Source: an uncultured Rikenellaceae bacterium (GTDB lineage Bacteria; Bacteroidota; Bacteroidia; Bacteroidales; Rikenellaceae). From it: DNA of 21,239 nt. Positions 8,396 through 15,997 of this stretch are shown one piece after another. The position numbers were made by a program, and so were the translations under genes. Location of the stretch: contig CAMTOL010000012.1 of NCBI GenBank assembly GCA_947074135.1, positions 1 through 21,239 of the forward strand. Direction: 5' to 3'. The notes beneath the pieces are model-generated. The model was not told the origin of the DNA. It ran no database searches and saw only the letters and a list, made by a program, of their open reading frames with translations. Positions within the stretch are counted from its first letter, which is position 1. Each line of letters starts with the position of its first letter.

Positions 8396-8409
8396 TTGAT
8401 GTGAATCAA
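8396..8409. promoter_or_regulatory. FNR/CRP-type palindrome upstream of the antiporter gene
   Basis: TTGAT-GTGA-ATCAA is a perfect 5+4+5 inverted repeat and matches the classical FNR consensus TTGAT-N4-ATCAA. Its centre is 32 bases before the ATG at 8435. A direct repeat of TGTGAAT also occurs at 8388-8394 and 8400-8406. A near -7 element, TAACTTTT (one mismatch), is at 8419-8426, so a bound regulator would sit close to the -33 region. Whether it activates or represses cannot be told. Confidence 0.5.
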
Positions 8410-8434
8410 TAAACACATTAACTTTTTATTAGTA

Positions 8435-9919
8435 ATGGCAACAAATCAAACTCCACAAAATGGAAATGGAGGGGTCAAAAAAGCAGCTACACTCGGTGTA
8501 ATGACCCTCGCAATTATGAATATAGCTGCCGTCGTGTCGCTCAGAGGACTTCCCGCTGAAGCCACTTACGGACTAAGCTCGGCATTCTACTATCTTTTTG
8601 CTGCAATAGTATTTTTAATTCCTACCTCTATGGTTGCTGCAGAGTTGGCCTCAACCTTTTCGGACAAGCAGGGTGGTATTTTTCGTTGGGTAGGCGAGGC
8701 GTTTGGTCAGAGAGTAGGCTTTGTTGCAATCTTTATGCAGTGGGTCGAGAGTACTATCTGGTTTCCAACAGTGCTTACGTTTGGAGCGGTTTCATTAGCT
8801 TTTATCGGCACAAACGAGGCGACAGATGCTGCAATGGCATCAAACAAGATGTTCACACTTATTGTAGTGCTTGTAATTTATTGGACTGCAACTATTATTT
8901 CGCTTAAAGGACTAGGTTGGGTAGGTAAGGTAAGTAAATTTGGGGCAATGGTCGGTACGATTATTCCAGCTGCTCTGTTGATTATCTTCGGAGTGATATA
9001 TCTAGCCTCTGGTGGACACAATAATATGGATATGACCCAAAGTTTTTTTCCAGACCTATCCAATTTTAACAACCTAGTGTTAGCCTCTTCTATATTTCTG
9101 TTCTATGCTGGTATGGAGATGATGGGGGTGCATGTTATGGAGGTTAAAAATCCTACTAAGAACTATCCTAAAGCAATACTTGTCGGGTCACTTGCAACAG
9201 TTGCGATATTTGTTCTAGGCACTTTTGCATTAGGACTTGTGATTCCAGCCAAAGATATCAACTTAACTCAATCGCTACTTGTAGGGTTCGACAACTACTT
9301 CGAATATTTTAAAATGAGTTGGGCAGGTCCTATCATGGCAGTCGCCTTAGCATTTGGGGTATTGGCAGGAGTTTTGACTTGGGTTTCAGGTCCGTCACGA
9401 GGTATCTTCACAGTTGGTAAGGCTGGTTATCTGCCTCCGTTCTTCCAAAAAACCAATAAAAGTGGTGTTCAAAAGAATATCCTTATGGTTCAAGGTGGAC
9501 TCGTTACAATATTAGGGCTTCTTTTTGTTGTTCTCCCTTCAGTTCAGTCGTTCTATCAAATACTTTCACAACTTACCATTATACTATATTTGATAATGTA
9601 TATGTTGATGTTTGCAGCCGCTATTCGTCTGCGTTATAAAATGCCTCAAGCTAACCGACCTTTTGCAATTGGTAAGAAGAGTAATATTTGGATGTGGCTC
9701 ATAGCAGGTTTAGGTCTTTGTGGTTCGTTGTTGGCATTTTTACTTAGTTTTATTATGCCGTCAATGTTCGAGGGTGAGATTTCTAGCGGATTATGGTGGG
9801 GCGTCTTGATTGGTGGAGCTGTGATTATGGTAGTTATTCCATTTGTCATCTATGCCAATCGTAAACCATCGTGGAAAGATCCAAATAGCGATTTCGAACC
9901 GTTCCACTTTGAGAAATGA
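8435..9919 (+). CDS. gadC: GadC/YbaT-like amino-acid antiporter (APC superfamily)
   Basis: This is a 494-residue inner-membrane permease with about 12 hydrophobic segments. Family signatures are the unwound first segment SLRGLPAEATYG (35-46), EVKNPTKNYPKA (236-247) after TM6 and VSGPSRGIFTVGKAGYLPP (317-335). These match GadC-type glutamate/GABA exchangers and their YbaT relatives. With the glutaminase gene downstream, the likely cycle is glutamine uptake, deamidation in the cytosol with release of ammonia, and export of glutamate. This raises internal pH under acid stress. The tail after the last membrane segment is only about 22 residues (472-494), shorter than the roughly 40-residue C-terminal plug of E. 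coli GadC. An FNR-like palindrome precedes the gene. Exact substrates are inferred from family and context. Confidence 0.85.
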   Translation: MATNQTPQNGNGGVKKAATLGVMTLAIMNIAAVVSLRGLPAEATYGLSSAFYYLFAAIVFLIPTSMVAAELASTFSDKQGGIFRWVGEAFGQRVGFVAIFMQWVESTIWFPTVLTFGAVSLAFIGTNEATDAAMASNKMFTLIVVLVIYWTATIISLKGLGWVGKVSKFGAMVGTIIPAALLIIFGVIYLASGGHNNMDMTQSFFPDLSNFNNLVLASSIFLFYAGMEMMGVHVMEVKNPTKNYPKAILVGSLATVAIFVLGTFALGLVIPAKDINLTQSLLVGFDNYFEYFKMSWAGPIMAVALAFGVLAGVLTWVSGPSRGIFTVGKAGYLPPFFQKTNKSGVQKNILMVQGGLVTILGLLFVVLPSVQSFYQILSQLTIILYLIMYMLMFAAAIRLRYKMPQANRPFAIGKKSNIWMWLIAGLGLCGSLLAFLLSFIMPSMFEGEISSGLWWGVLIGGAVIMVVIPFVIYANRKPSWKDPNSDFEPFHFEK

Positions 9920-10046
9920 TAATTGTGTTAATTGTCCGTTCGAAAGAGCATTGACAATTGAAAACTTGGGGGCGACCACAGGAGCTATACAGATTTGATA
10001 ACAAATAACTATGTTTCGACGAAAACCTTTTGGATTTTGAGCTTCG

Positions 10047-10077
10047 CTTGTGTAGTTACCCCCATTTTTTACTTTCA
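10047..10077 (+). promoter_or_regulatory. Possible promoter for the glutaminase gene
   Basis: CTTG at 10047-10050, 19 bases, then TACTTTCA at 10070-10077: the Bacteroides consensus TTTG-N19-TAnnTTTG with one mismatch in each box. It lies 25 bases before the ATG at 10103. With a 183-base gap after gadC, a separate promoter is plausible, but the match is weak. Confidence 0.3.
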
Positions 10078-10102
10078 AAAAATATAAATAGATAATACAG
10101 AG

Positions 10103-11080
10103 ATGAAAAAGATAACAAAAAGCGAGATTCGAGCAGTGGTCGATGAGAGTTATGAGAAATTCAAAGACGAGGTGGGAGGCAAAAATGCTGATTATATACC
10201 GTTTCTTGCAGGGGTAGATAGTTCGTTGTTTGGTATTGCCATTGCACTACCTGATGGTGATATAATCGAAAAAGGTGACACTAGTTATGTGTTTGGCATT
10301 GAGAGTATTTCGAAAGTTCCCACTGCAATTTTGGCAATGGAGCACTATAGCGCTCAAGAGGTGATGCAGAAGATTGGCGCTGATGCTACGGGGTTGCCGT
10401 TTAACTCAATAATGGCGATACTTCTCGAAAATGATCACCCCTCAACTCCACTTGTTAACTCGGGAGCTATATCGGCAGCTTCGATGATTAAACCAGTGGG
10501 CGATAGTGATGCAAAGTGGCGAGCAATTACAGGTTTTATGGCAGAGCTTTGCGGTTCGGAGCTGGTTTTGCTCGAGAAACTATACGAAAGTGAGAGCGAA
10601 ACGAACTATAATAATCGTTCGATAGCTTGGTTGTTGAAGAATTACGATAGAATTTACGATAATCCCGATTTGGCACTAGATTTGTACACTAGAGGTTGTT
10701 CGCTTGGAGTTACAGCTCGTCAGTTGGCGATTGCTGGAGCTACCGTAGCGTGTCGGGGTGTAAATCCAACGACAAAAAAACAGGTGTTCAAAGCTGAGAA
10801 TACGACAAAGGTTATTTCACTTATTTCGACAGTAGGTTTTTACGAGCATACCGGCGACTGGATGTATGAGAGTGGGATACCGGCAAAGACGGGGGTCGGA
10901 GGCGGCATTATGGGGATTGTGCCAAGCGGTGCTACCCCGGGTGGGTTTGGAATTGCTGCCTTTTCTCCCCCATTGGATAGTTCAGGGAACTCGGTTAGAG
11001 CCCAAAGTTCCATCAAATATATAGCACAGAGATTAGGTATCAACCTTTTTGATTCCCAAGAAATAGTTATTGAGAAGTAG
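10103..11080 (+). CDS. glsA: Glutaminase (serine-dependent beta-lactamase-like fold)
   Basis: Converts L-glutamine to L-glutamate and ammonia in the cytoplasm. The 325-residue protein has the family active site: Ser68 and Lys71 in ESISKVP (the S-x-x-K nucleophile/base pair), the NSGAI motif after TPLV, NYNNRSIAWLL, the tyrosine in DLYTRGCSLGV, and the C-terminal GVGGGIMGIVP and FSPPLDSSGNSVRAQ blocks. It is slightly longer than the roughly 310 residues of E. coli YbaS; a short insertion, SGATPGGF, falls in the last block. It follows the antiporter gene on the same strand, the same order as transporter/glutaminase pairs used for glutamine-dependent acid resistance. The gene ends before a large stem-loop. 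Confidence 0.93.
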   Translation: MKKITKSEIRAVVDESYEKFKDEVGGKNADYIPFLAGVDSSLFGIAIALPDGDIIEKGDTSYVFGIESISKVPTAILAMEHYSAQEVMQKIGADATGLPFNSIMAILLENDHPSTPLVNSGAISAASMIKPVGDSDAKWRAITGFMAELCGSELVLLEKLYESESETNYNNRSIAWLLKNYDRIYDNPDLALDLYTRGCSLGVTARQLAIAGATVACRGVNPTTKKQVFKAENTTKVISLISTVGFYEHTGDWMYESGIPAKTGVGGGIMGIVPSGATPGGFGIAAFSPPLDSSGNSVRAQSSIKYIAQRLGINLFDSQEIVIEK

Positions 11081-11133
11081 AGATTCTAATTAAATATTTA
11101 TTTTTTAGGTCAGAAAAGCTAACCTATGTATTA

Positions 11134-11178
11134 TTGCCCTTTTAGTTCCAATGTTTGTTGTTCGGACTAAAAGGGCAA
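11134..11178 (+). terminator. Stem-loop terminator after the glutaminase gene
   Basis: TTGCCCTTTTAGT(T)CC pairs with GGACTAAAAGGGCAA through about 15 bp with one bulged T and a 14-base loop. The 3' side continues into an A/T-rich stretch (ATATTATTTT) rather than a clean T run, so termination is likely but may be partial. It separates the glutaminase gene from the glycogen operon; no minus-strand gene ends here. Confidence 0.65.
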
Positions 11179-11267
11179 ATATTATTTTAATGCTATAAAA
11201 ATGCAATATTTTGCGGTGTAGTTTGTGAAATTAAGAAAAAAATAGTACATTTACAGCGTCACCACAA

Positions 11268-11281
11268 TTGATGTGAATTAA
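11268..11281. promoter_or_regulatory. FNR/CRP-like site upstream of the glycogen operon
   Basis: TTGAT-GTGA-ATTAA differs from the perfect palindrome before the antiporter gene by one base and has the same spacer GTGA; the shared block is TTGATGTGAAT(C/T)AAT over 15 bases. Its centre is about 80 bases upstream of the start site predicted from the -7 element at 11342-11349, a common position for an upstream activator. Confidence 0.42.
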
Positions 11282-11341
11282 TTGACAGCGTATAGATAAA
11301 AGGTTATAAATCATTCTATAAATAGCCTCCACTCCTATTCG

Positions 11342-11349
11342 TAATTTTG
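11342..11349 (+). promoter_or_regulatory. Bacteroides-type -7 element for the glycogen operon
   Basis: TAATTTTG matches TAnnTTTG exactly and lies 30 bases before the ATG at 11380. There is no TTTG at the expected -33 position (sequence TATAAAT), consistent with a promoter that depends on an activator. Confidence 0.5.
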
Positions 11350-11379
11350 TGTATTCTTTATTATTTTTAATAATTAGCT

Positions 11380-13299
11380 ATGGCGCTTAGTTTTGATAAA
11401 GCTCAATTGGGCAACTTGGAGTACTCTTTGCAGCGCGAGATGTTGGCAACAAACCGCGCAGGAGGATATATGAGTACTACTATCGTATGTTGTAATACTC
11501 GTAAATATCACGGATTGATGGTGTGTCCGGTTCGTGAGTTTGGCGATGAGGAGTTTGTGCTTCTTAGTTCGCTCGACGAAACAATTATCCAGCACGACCA
11601 AAGTTTTAATCTTGCTTTGCATCGTTTTAAGGGTAATTACGAGCCTCGTGGACATAAATATATTGTTGATTTCAAATATACCCCAACTCAGACTATCACT
11701 TATCGTGTTGGAGGTGTAGTGCTCCGCAAGGAGCTTCTTTGGGTTCACTCTGCTGAGCAACTGTTGGTACGATATACTTTGGAGGCTGCTCACTCTCAAA
11801 CACTTCTTAGGCTTAGACCTTTTCTAGCTTTTCGCAATCGTCACTCGTTGAGTAAGGCAAATATGGATGCTGATGGACGTAGCTATCCTGTCAATGGAGG
11901 TGTTCGCAATCAGCTATATAGTTCATTGCCATCACTCTATATGCAGCTTTCACGCCCAGCAGCTCACGTTGCGGTGCCTGATTGGTACTGTAATTTTGAG
12001 TATGCTAAAGAGATTGAGCGAGGATTTGATGGTTATGAAGATTTGATGACAACGGGCTATTTTGAGTTAGAGTTAAAGGCTGGTCAGAGCGTTGTCTTCT
12101 CTGCTTCGACTTCCGAGATTGATACTAGCACCTTGGATAGACTTTTTAATGAGGAGTTAGCGCGTCGTAGTAGCAAAGTTGACTTTATGTCGGTACTTCA
12201 GCACTCGGCTCGTCAGTTCTTGATACTCTACCGTGGTAGTACGATGCTTCAGGCGGGTTATCCTTGGTATAACCCTCGTTCGCGCGAAACATTTATCTCT
12301 TTGGCTGGTTGTACTTTGACTCAAGGCTTAGTTAATCGTTGTGGGGATATCCTGAACCACCATAAAGGAAGGCTTCATAATGGTATTTTTGGTTCTCACA
12401 TAGCTGCTGACACTCAGTTGTGGTTTTTCCATACATTGTCAGAGTATGAAAAAGCAGTTGGGGCTCAAGCGGTGTGGCGAGATTTTGGTGATGCTATTCG
12501 CGAGATATTGTATGTTTATCGTAGTGGAGCAACTCCCGACAACTGTATCAGAATGAAGAGTAATGGACTTGTCTATGCTTACAAAGAGGGAGCAGCACTT
12601 ACTTGGATGAATGCAAAGTCTGGAGATAGATTAGTGACTCCGCGTTTTGGTTATGCAGTTGAGGTCAATGCGTTGTGGTATAATGCTGTTTGTTATGCCG
12701 TTGAGTTGGCACGTAAGGTTGGCGATATGGATTTTGTTGCCGATTGGGAAGCATTGCCAGAGTTAATCAAAGCGTCGTTTAACGAGATGTTCTGGTGTGA
12801 TGAGCACAAATATTTAGCCGATTATGTTAATAATGACTATAAGAACTTCGATATTCGACCAAATCAGCTACTTGCGCTTTCTCTTAAATACAGCCCACTC
12901 AGTGACGAACGTAAAGGAGCTGTGATGTCGATTGTGAGAAGTCACCTATTGACAGCTCGTGGCATTAGAACTCTGTCGCCTCGTAATCTTGCTTACAAAG
13001 GGCGATATATGGGTGATCAACTTAAGCGTGATATGGCAACGCATCAAGGAACTGTTTTCCCTTGGTTGTTCGAGCACTATATTCGAGCTCAATTTTCGCT
13101 TTCAGGCAGGTCGTTTATTGTTGAGGCCGAAGATCTGCTTGGCAACTTTGCCGAGGATATAACTCTATATGGCATTGGGTCGGTTCCCGAGATTTATGAT
13201 GGTGACCCTTCGCATAATCCAGCTGGTGCTATTTCGTTTGCTCCTTCGGTTGGGGCGATGCTCCAGGTTAGGGCTATCATTGATAGTATGAAACAATAA
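11380..13299 (+). CDS. GH133-type amylo-alpha-1,6-glucosidase (glycogen debranching enzyme)
   Basis: Would hydrolyse alpha-1,6 branch points of glycogen or limit dextrin in the cytosol; there is no signal peptide. The 639 residues split into an N-terminal GDE beta-sandwich domain (about 15-240; EYSLQREMLATNRAGGYMS, CNTRKYHGL) and a C-terminal alpha/alpha barrel (about 270-635). Barrel motifs are QAGYPWYNPRSRETFISLAG (291-310), ADTQLWFFHTL (343-353), LTWMNAKSGDRLVTPR (407-422), VEVNALWYNA (427-436), THQGTVFPWL (554-563) and VPEIYDGDP (602-610). Glu604 matches the presumed catalytic base. The usual Asp of the TWMDA motif, taken as the general acid, is Asn411 here (codon AAT at 12610-12612). It is the first gene of a three-gene operon, 45 bases before the glycosyltransferase. 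Family assignment is firm; activity with Asn411 is uncertain. Confidence 0.88.
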   Translation: MALSFDKAQLGNLEYSLQREMLATNRAGGYMSTTIVCCNTRKYHGLMVCPVREFGDEEFVLLSSLDETIIQHDQSFNLALHRFKGNYEPRGHKYIVDFKYTPTQTITYRVGGVVLRKELLWVHSAEQLLVRYTLEAAHSQTLLRLRPFLAFRNRHSLSKANMDADGRSYPVNGGVRNQLYSSLPSLYMQLSRPAAHVAVPDWYCNFEYAKEIERGFDGYEDLMTTGYFELELKAGQSVVFSASTSEIDTSTLDRLFNEELARRSSKVDFMSVLQHSARQFLILYRGSTMLQAGYPWYNPRSRETFISLAGCTLTQGLVNRCGDILNHHKGRLHNGIFGSHIAADTQLWFFHTLSEYEKAVGAQAVWRDFGDAIREILYVYRSGATPDNCIRMKSNGLVYAYKEGAALTWMNAKSGDRLVTPRFGYAVEVNALWYNAVCYAVELARKVGDMDFVADWEALPELIKASFNEMFWCDEHKYLADYVNNDYKNFDIRPNQLLALSLKYSPLSDERKGAVMSIVRSHLLTARGIRTLSPRNLAYKGRYMGDQLKRDMATHQGTVFPWLFEHYIRAQFSLSGRSFIVEAEDLLGNFAEDITLYGIGSVPEIYDGDPSHNPAGAISFAPSVGAMLQVRAIIDSMKQ

Positions 13300-13344
13300 A
13301 AAAGTATAGGATTACATTTACCAATATAAAACTAAGGAAGAAAA

Positions 13345-14640
13345 ATGAGAGTTTTGATGTTTGGATGGGAGTTTCCGCCCCATATTGCAGGTGGTCTTGG
13401 CACCGCTTGTTACGGTCTTACAAAAGCGTTATCGTCAACTGACGTTGAGGTGATTTTTGTAGTCCCTCGTGCCTATGGTGATGAGGACCAGAGCTATGTC
13501 AGAATTCAAAATGCTTCGGACGTCGAGGCTCAATATGGTGGACTGGATGTTAACGATGATTTCTACAAGCATATGAGTTTTATCCATATTAACTCTAATA
13601 TGGTTCCCTATCTCTCGCCAGAACAGTACGAGGAGATGTATGAAGAGCACGAGAAGCACACATTCACCCGTAAGGTAAGCGACCCTTGGAGGGAGAGATA
13701 TACTTTTAGCGGTAAATATGGTGCAACGCTTATGGAGGAGGTTGCTAGATATGCTGTTGTGGCGGCCCAAATTGCTAAGGATTTAGAGGGTCAGTTCGAT
13801 GTTATTCACGCACACGACTGGTTGACCTATTATGCAGGTATTGCGGCTAAGCGAGTTAGTGGCAAGCCACTTGTGGTGCATATGCACGCAACTGAATTTG
13901 ACCGCACAGGCGAGAACGTTAATACCATAGTTTATAACATTGAGCGCAATGGTATGCACGCTGCTGATAAGGTGTGTGCGGTGTCTAATATGACTCGTCA
14001 GACTTGCATCGAAAAATATGGTGTACCAGCAGATAAGGTTGTGACTGTACACAATGGTGTGTTGTTTAAAACCAAGAATGATGAGGGAGAAGAGGTTGAA
14101 AGAGGTGTTGACGATAAGATAGTGACTTTCCTAGGGCGTATTACCTATCAGAAAGGACCTGACTATTTTGTTGAGGCAGCTGCAAAAGTATTGTCGCGTG
14201 TCGATAATGTTCGTTTTGTGATGGCTGGTTCGGGCGATATGCTCAATCACGTAGTTCGACGTGTGGCTAAACTAGGAATTGCCGACAGATTTCATTTTAC
14301 AGGCTTTCTAAAGGGTGACGATGTTCAAAAAATGTTTGCTCTCTCTGACATCTACATTATGCCGAGTGTTAGCGAACCGTTTGGTATCTCTCCGCTTGAG
14401 GCAATGCGTAGCAATGTGCCTTGTGTCATCTCTAAACAGTCGGGAGTAGCCGAAGTGTTGGATTATGCTATAAAGGTTGACTATTGGGATGTTGATGCAA
14501 TGGCAGACGCGATTTATGGTTTGTTGATGTATCCATCTGCCTCGAAGATGTTTAAGGATAAGGGATTAGAGGAGGTTAATACGATTAAGTGGGATAACGC
14601 AGCGGAGATATTAAAAAAGATTTACAATTCACTTGTTTAG
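13345..14640 (+). CDS. Glycosyltransferase (GT4/GT5-like, probable glycogen synthase-type)
   Basis: A 431-residue GT-B enzyme. The N-terminal domain opens with MRVLMFGWEFPPHIAGGLG (1-19), the donor-site glycine loop seen in glycogen and starch synthases. It also holds HAHDWLTYYAG (155-165) and HMHATEFDR (179-187). The C-terminal domain has FLGRITYQKG (262-271) with Arg265 and Lys270 for the nucleotide-sugar phosphates, and EPFGISPLE (344-352), the E-x7-E motif of retaining GT-B enzymes. It is flanked by debranching and GH57 enzymes, an arrangement found in Bacteroidota and some archaea. It most likely extends alpha-1,4-glucan from ADP- or UDP-glucose; donor and product are inferred. The gene is 45 bases after the GH133 gene and 57 before the GH57 gene. 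Confidence 0.87.
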   Translation: MRVLMFGWEFPPHIAGGLGTACYGLTKALSSTDVEVIFVVPRAYGDEDQSYVRIQNASDVEAQYGGLDVNDDFYKHMSFIHINSNMVPYLSPEQYEEMYEEHEKHTFTRKVSDPWRERYTFSGKYGATLMEEVARYAVVAAQIAKDLEGQFDVIHAHDWLTYYAGIAAKRVSGKPLVVHMHATEFDRTGENVNTIVYNIERNGMHAADKVCAVSNMTRQTCIEKYGVPADKVVTVHNGVLFKTKNDEGEEVERGVDDKIVTFLGRITYQKGPDYFVEAAAKVLSRVDNVRFVMAGSGDMLNHVVRRVAKLGIADRFHFTGFLKGDDVQKMFALSDIYIMPSVSEPFGISPLEAMRSNVPCVISKQSGVAEVLDYAIKVDYWDVDAMADAIYGLLMYPSASKMFKDKGLEEVNTIKWDNAAEILKKIYNSLV

Positions 14641-14697
14641 TTGCGCTATTATTTTGGTGCAAATTTTAAGAGTAAAACTATAGATATTACGAAAAAT

Positions 14698-15891
14698 ATG
14701 AAAAATGTTTGCCTATATTTTCAAGTACACCAGCCCTTTAGGTTGAAGAAATATCGTTTTTTCAATATGGGAAAGGATCACTTCTATTTTGATGATTTTC
14801 TTAATAGAACTGTTATGCAGCGTATAGCTAAGGAGTGTTATTTGCCGATGAATTCGTTGTTGCTTCACTTAATTGAACAGAGTGAACGTAAAATGAGAGT
14901 TAGTTTTTCGATTTCGGGTTCGGCTATTGAGCAGTTTCGTCAATTTGCGCCAGAGGTTTTAGATTCGTTTAAACAGCTGGCTGCTACTGGTTGTGTTGAG
15001 TTCTTGGCCGAAACTTGGGCGCACTCGTTGGCGTCGCTCAAGAATAGAGCTGAGTTCGAGCGTCAAGTTCTGCAACACTGCGACGAGATAGAATCACTTT
15101 TTGGAGTTCGTCCTAAGTCTTTTCGCAACACAGAGCTTATATACTCTGACCATATTGGGGAGATGGTCGAGCAGATGGGTTTTCAGACTATTTTGACTGA
15201 GGGTGCAAAACAGGTATTGGGTTGGAAATCGCCAAATTATGTTTATGCAAATCCAATTGTTCAGAATCAAAAGATTTTGTTGCGTAATTATAAGTTATCA
15301 GACGACATTGCGTTCCGTTTTAGCGATAAAGGTTGGGAGGATTATCCTCTAACAGCGGGTAAATACCTAGATTGGATTGTTGATGAGGAGATGAAAGGTG
15401 AAGTTGTCAATTTGTTTATGGATTACGAAACATTTGGCGAACACAATAAGGCGAGTGGAGGTATTTTTAGATTTTTCGAAGATTTTGTTCGTGCGGCATT
15501 GGTTAGTGGAAAGATTAAGTTTTGCACTCCAAGCGAAGTTACTGAAACGTGTCAAAGTGTAGCAGTTCTACACGTTCCGCACCCAATTTCGTGGGCTGAC
15601 GAAGAGCGTGATCTGTCGGCTTGGTTGGGCAATGAACTTCAAGATGAGGCATTTAGCAAGATTAACGAGCTTCGTGATAAGGTTATCGCTATCGATGATG
15701 CCAATATGACCTATGTTTTTAATGCACTTCAAGCCTCTGACCACTTCTACTATATGTGTACTAAGTGGTTCTCTGATGGCGATGTTCATAGCTACTTTAA
15801 CCCTTACGATTCGCCATATGAAGCCTTTATGAACTATATGAACGTCCTTAGCGACTTTCAACGCGAGGTTAATAAGTTGGCTACAAAGTAG
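14698..15891 (+). CDS. GH57 family alpha-amylase / 4-alpha-glucanotransferase
   Basis: A cytosolic 397-residue retaining glycosidase acting on alpha-1,4-glucans. GH57 conserved regions are present: HQPFR (11-15, region 1), AETWAHSL (104-111), FRNTELIYSD (142-151) with Glu146 as probable nucleophile, and FMDYETFGEHN (240-250) with Asp242 as probable acid/base. I chose the ATG at 14698 because MKNVCLYFQVHQPFR is how this family normally begins. A TTG in frame at 14641 would add 19 residues of unconserved sequence immediately after the preceding stop. It is the last gene of the glycogen operon, followed by a strong terminator. It could be an amylase, a transferase or a branching-type enzyme; the length suits amylase-like Bacteroidota members. 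Confidence 0.9.
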   Translation: MKNVCLYFQVHQPFRLKKYRFFNMGKDHFYFDDFLNRTVMQRIAKECYLPMNSLLLHLIEQSERKMRVSFSISGSAIEQFRQFAPEVLDSFKQLAATGCVEFLAETWAHSLASLKNRAEFERQVLQHCDEIESLFGVRPKSFRNTELIYSDHIGEMVEQMGFQTILTEGAKQVLGWKSPNYVYANPIVQNQKILLRNYKLSDDIAFRFSDKGWEDYPLTAGKYLDWIVDEEMKGEVVNLFMDYETFGEHNKASGGIFRFFEDFVRAALVSGKIKFCTPSEVTETCQSVAVLHVPHPISWADEERDLSAWLGNELQDEAFSKINELRDKVIAIDDANMTYVFNALQASDHFYYMCTKWFSDGDVHSYFNPYDSPYEAFMNYMNVLSDFQREVNKLATK

Positions 15892-15921
15892 TTCTTAGAC
15901 TAATCGCAAAGCAATCATAGG

Positions 15922-15954
15922 GAGCTTACCTCAATATTGGGGTAGGCTCTTTTT
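15922..15954 (+). terminator. Rho-independent terminator of the glycogen operon
   Basis: GAGCTTACCTC pairs with GGGGTAGGCTC over 11 bp (two G-U pairs) around loop AATATT, followed by TTTTT. It lies 30 bases after the GH57 stop. On the minus strand the wobble pairs become mismatches and no T tract follows, so it does not serve the converging barrel gene. Confidence 0.9.
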
Positions 15955-15997
15955 CAAATAAGTAATGTTGGTAGGCGATATTAGAGCGATAAACTGC

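Larger units (their letters stand above)
11179..11379 (+). other. Leader/regulatory region of the glycogen operon
   Basis: The gap between glsA and the debranching enzyme is 299 bases (11081-11379). Apart from the terminator it holds no convincing reading frame. What can be supported is an FNR-like site at 11268-11281 and a -7 element at 11342-11349. The rest is A/T-rich with no clear riboswitch-like fold. Confidence 0.4.

Noticed and set aside
9930..9959. Inverted repeat AATTGTC / GACAATT after the antiporter gene, as a terminator
   Set aside because: A 7-bp A/T-rich stem with a 16-base loop and no T tract; too weak to call.
9791..10078. Minus-strand frame antisense to the end of the antiporter gene
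   Set aside because: Most of it is antisense to coding sequence; no start context or homology visible.
11106..11126. Small hairpin TAGGT / ACCTA after the glutaminase gene
   Set aside because: The T run precedes the stem on the plus strand instead of following it, and the stem is short; the larger stem-loop at 11134-11178 is the better terminator.
14641..14697. Extended TTG start for the GH57 gene
   Set aside because: The added residues are not family-like and begin directly after the preceding stop; the ATG at 14698 starts the conserved strand.
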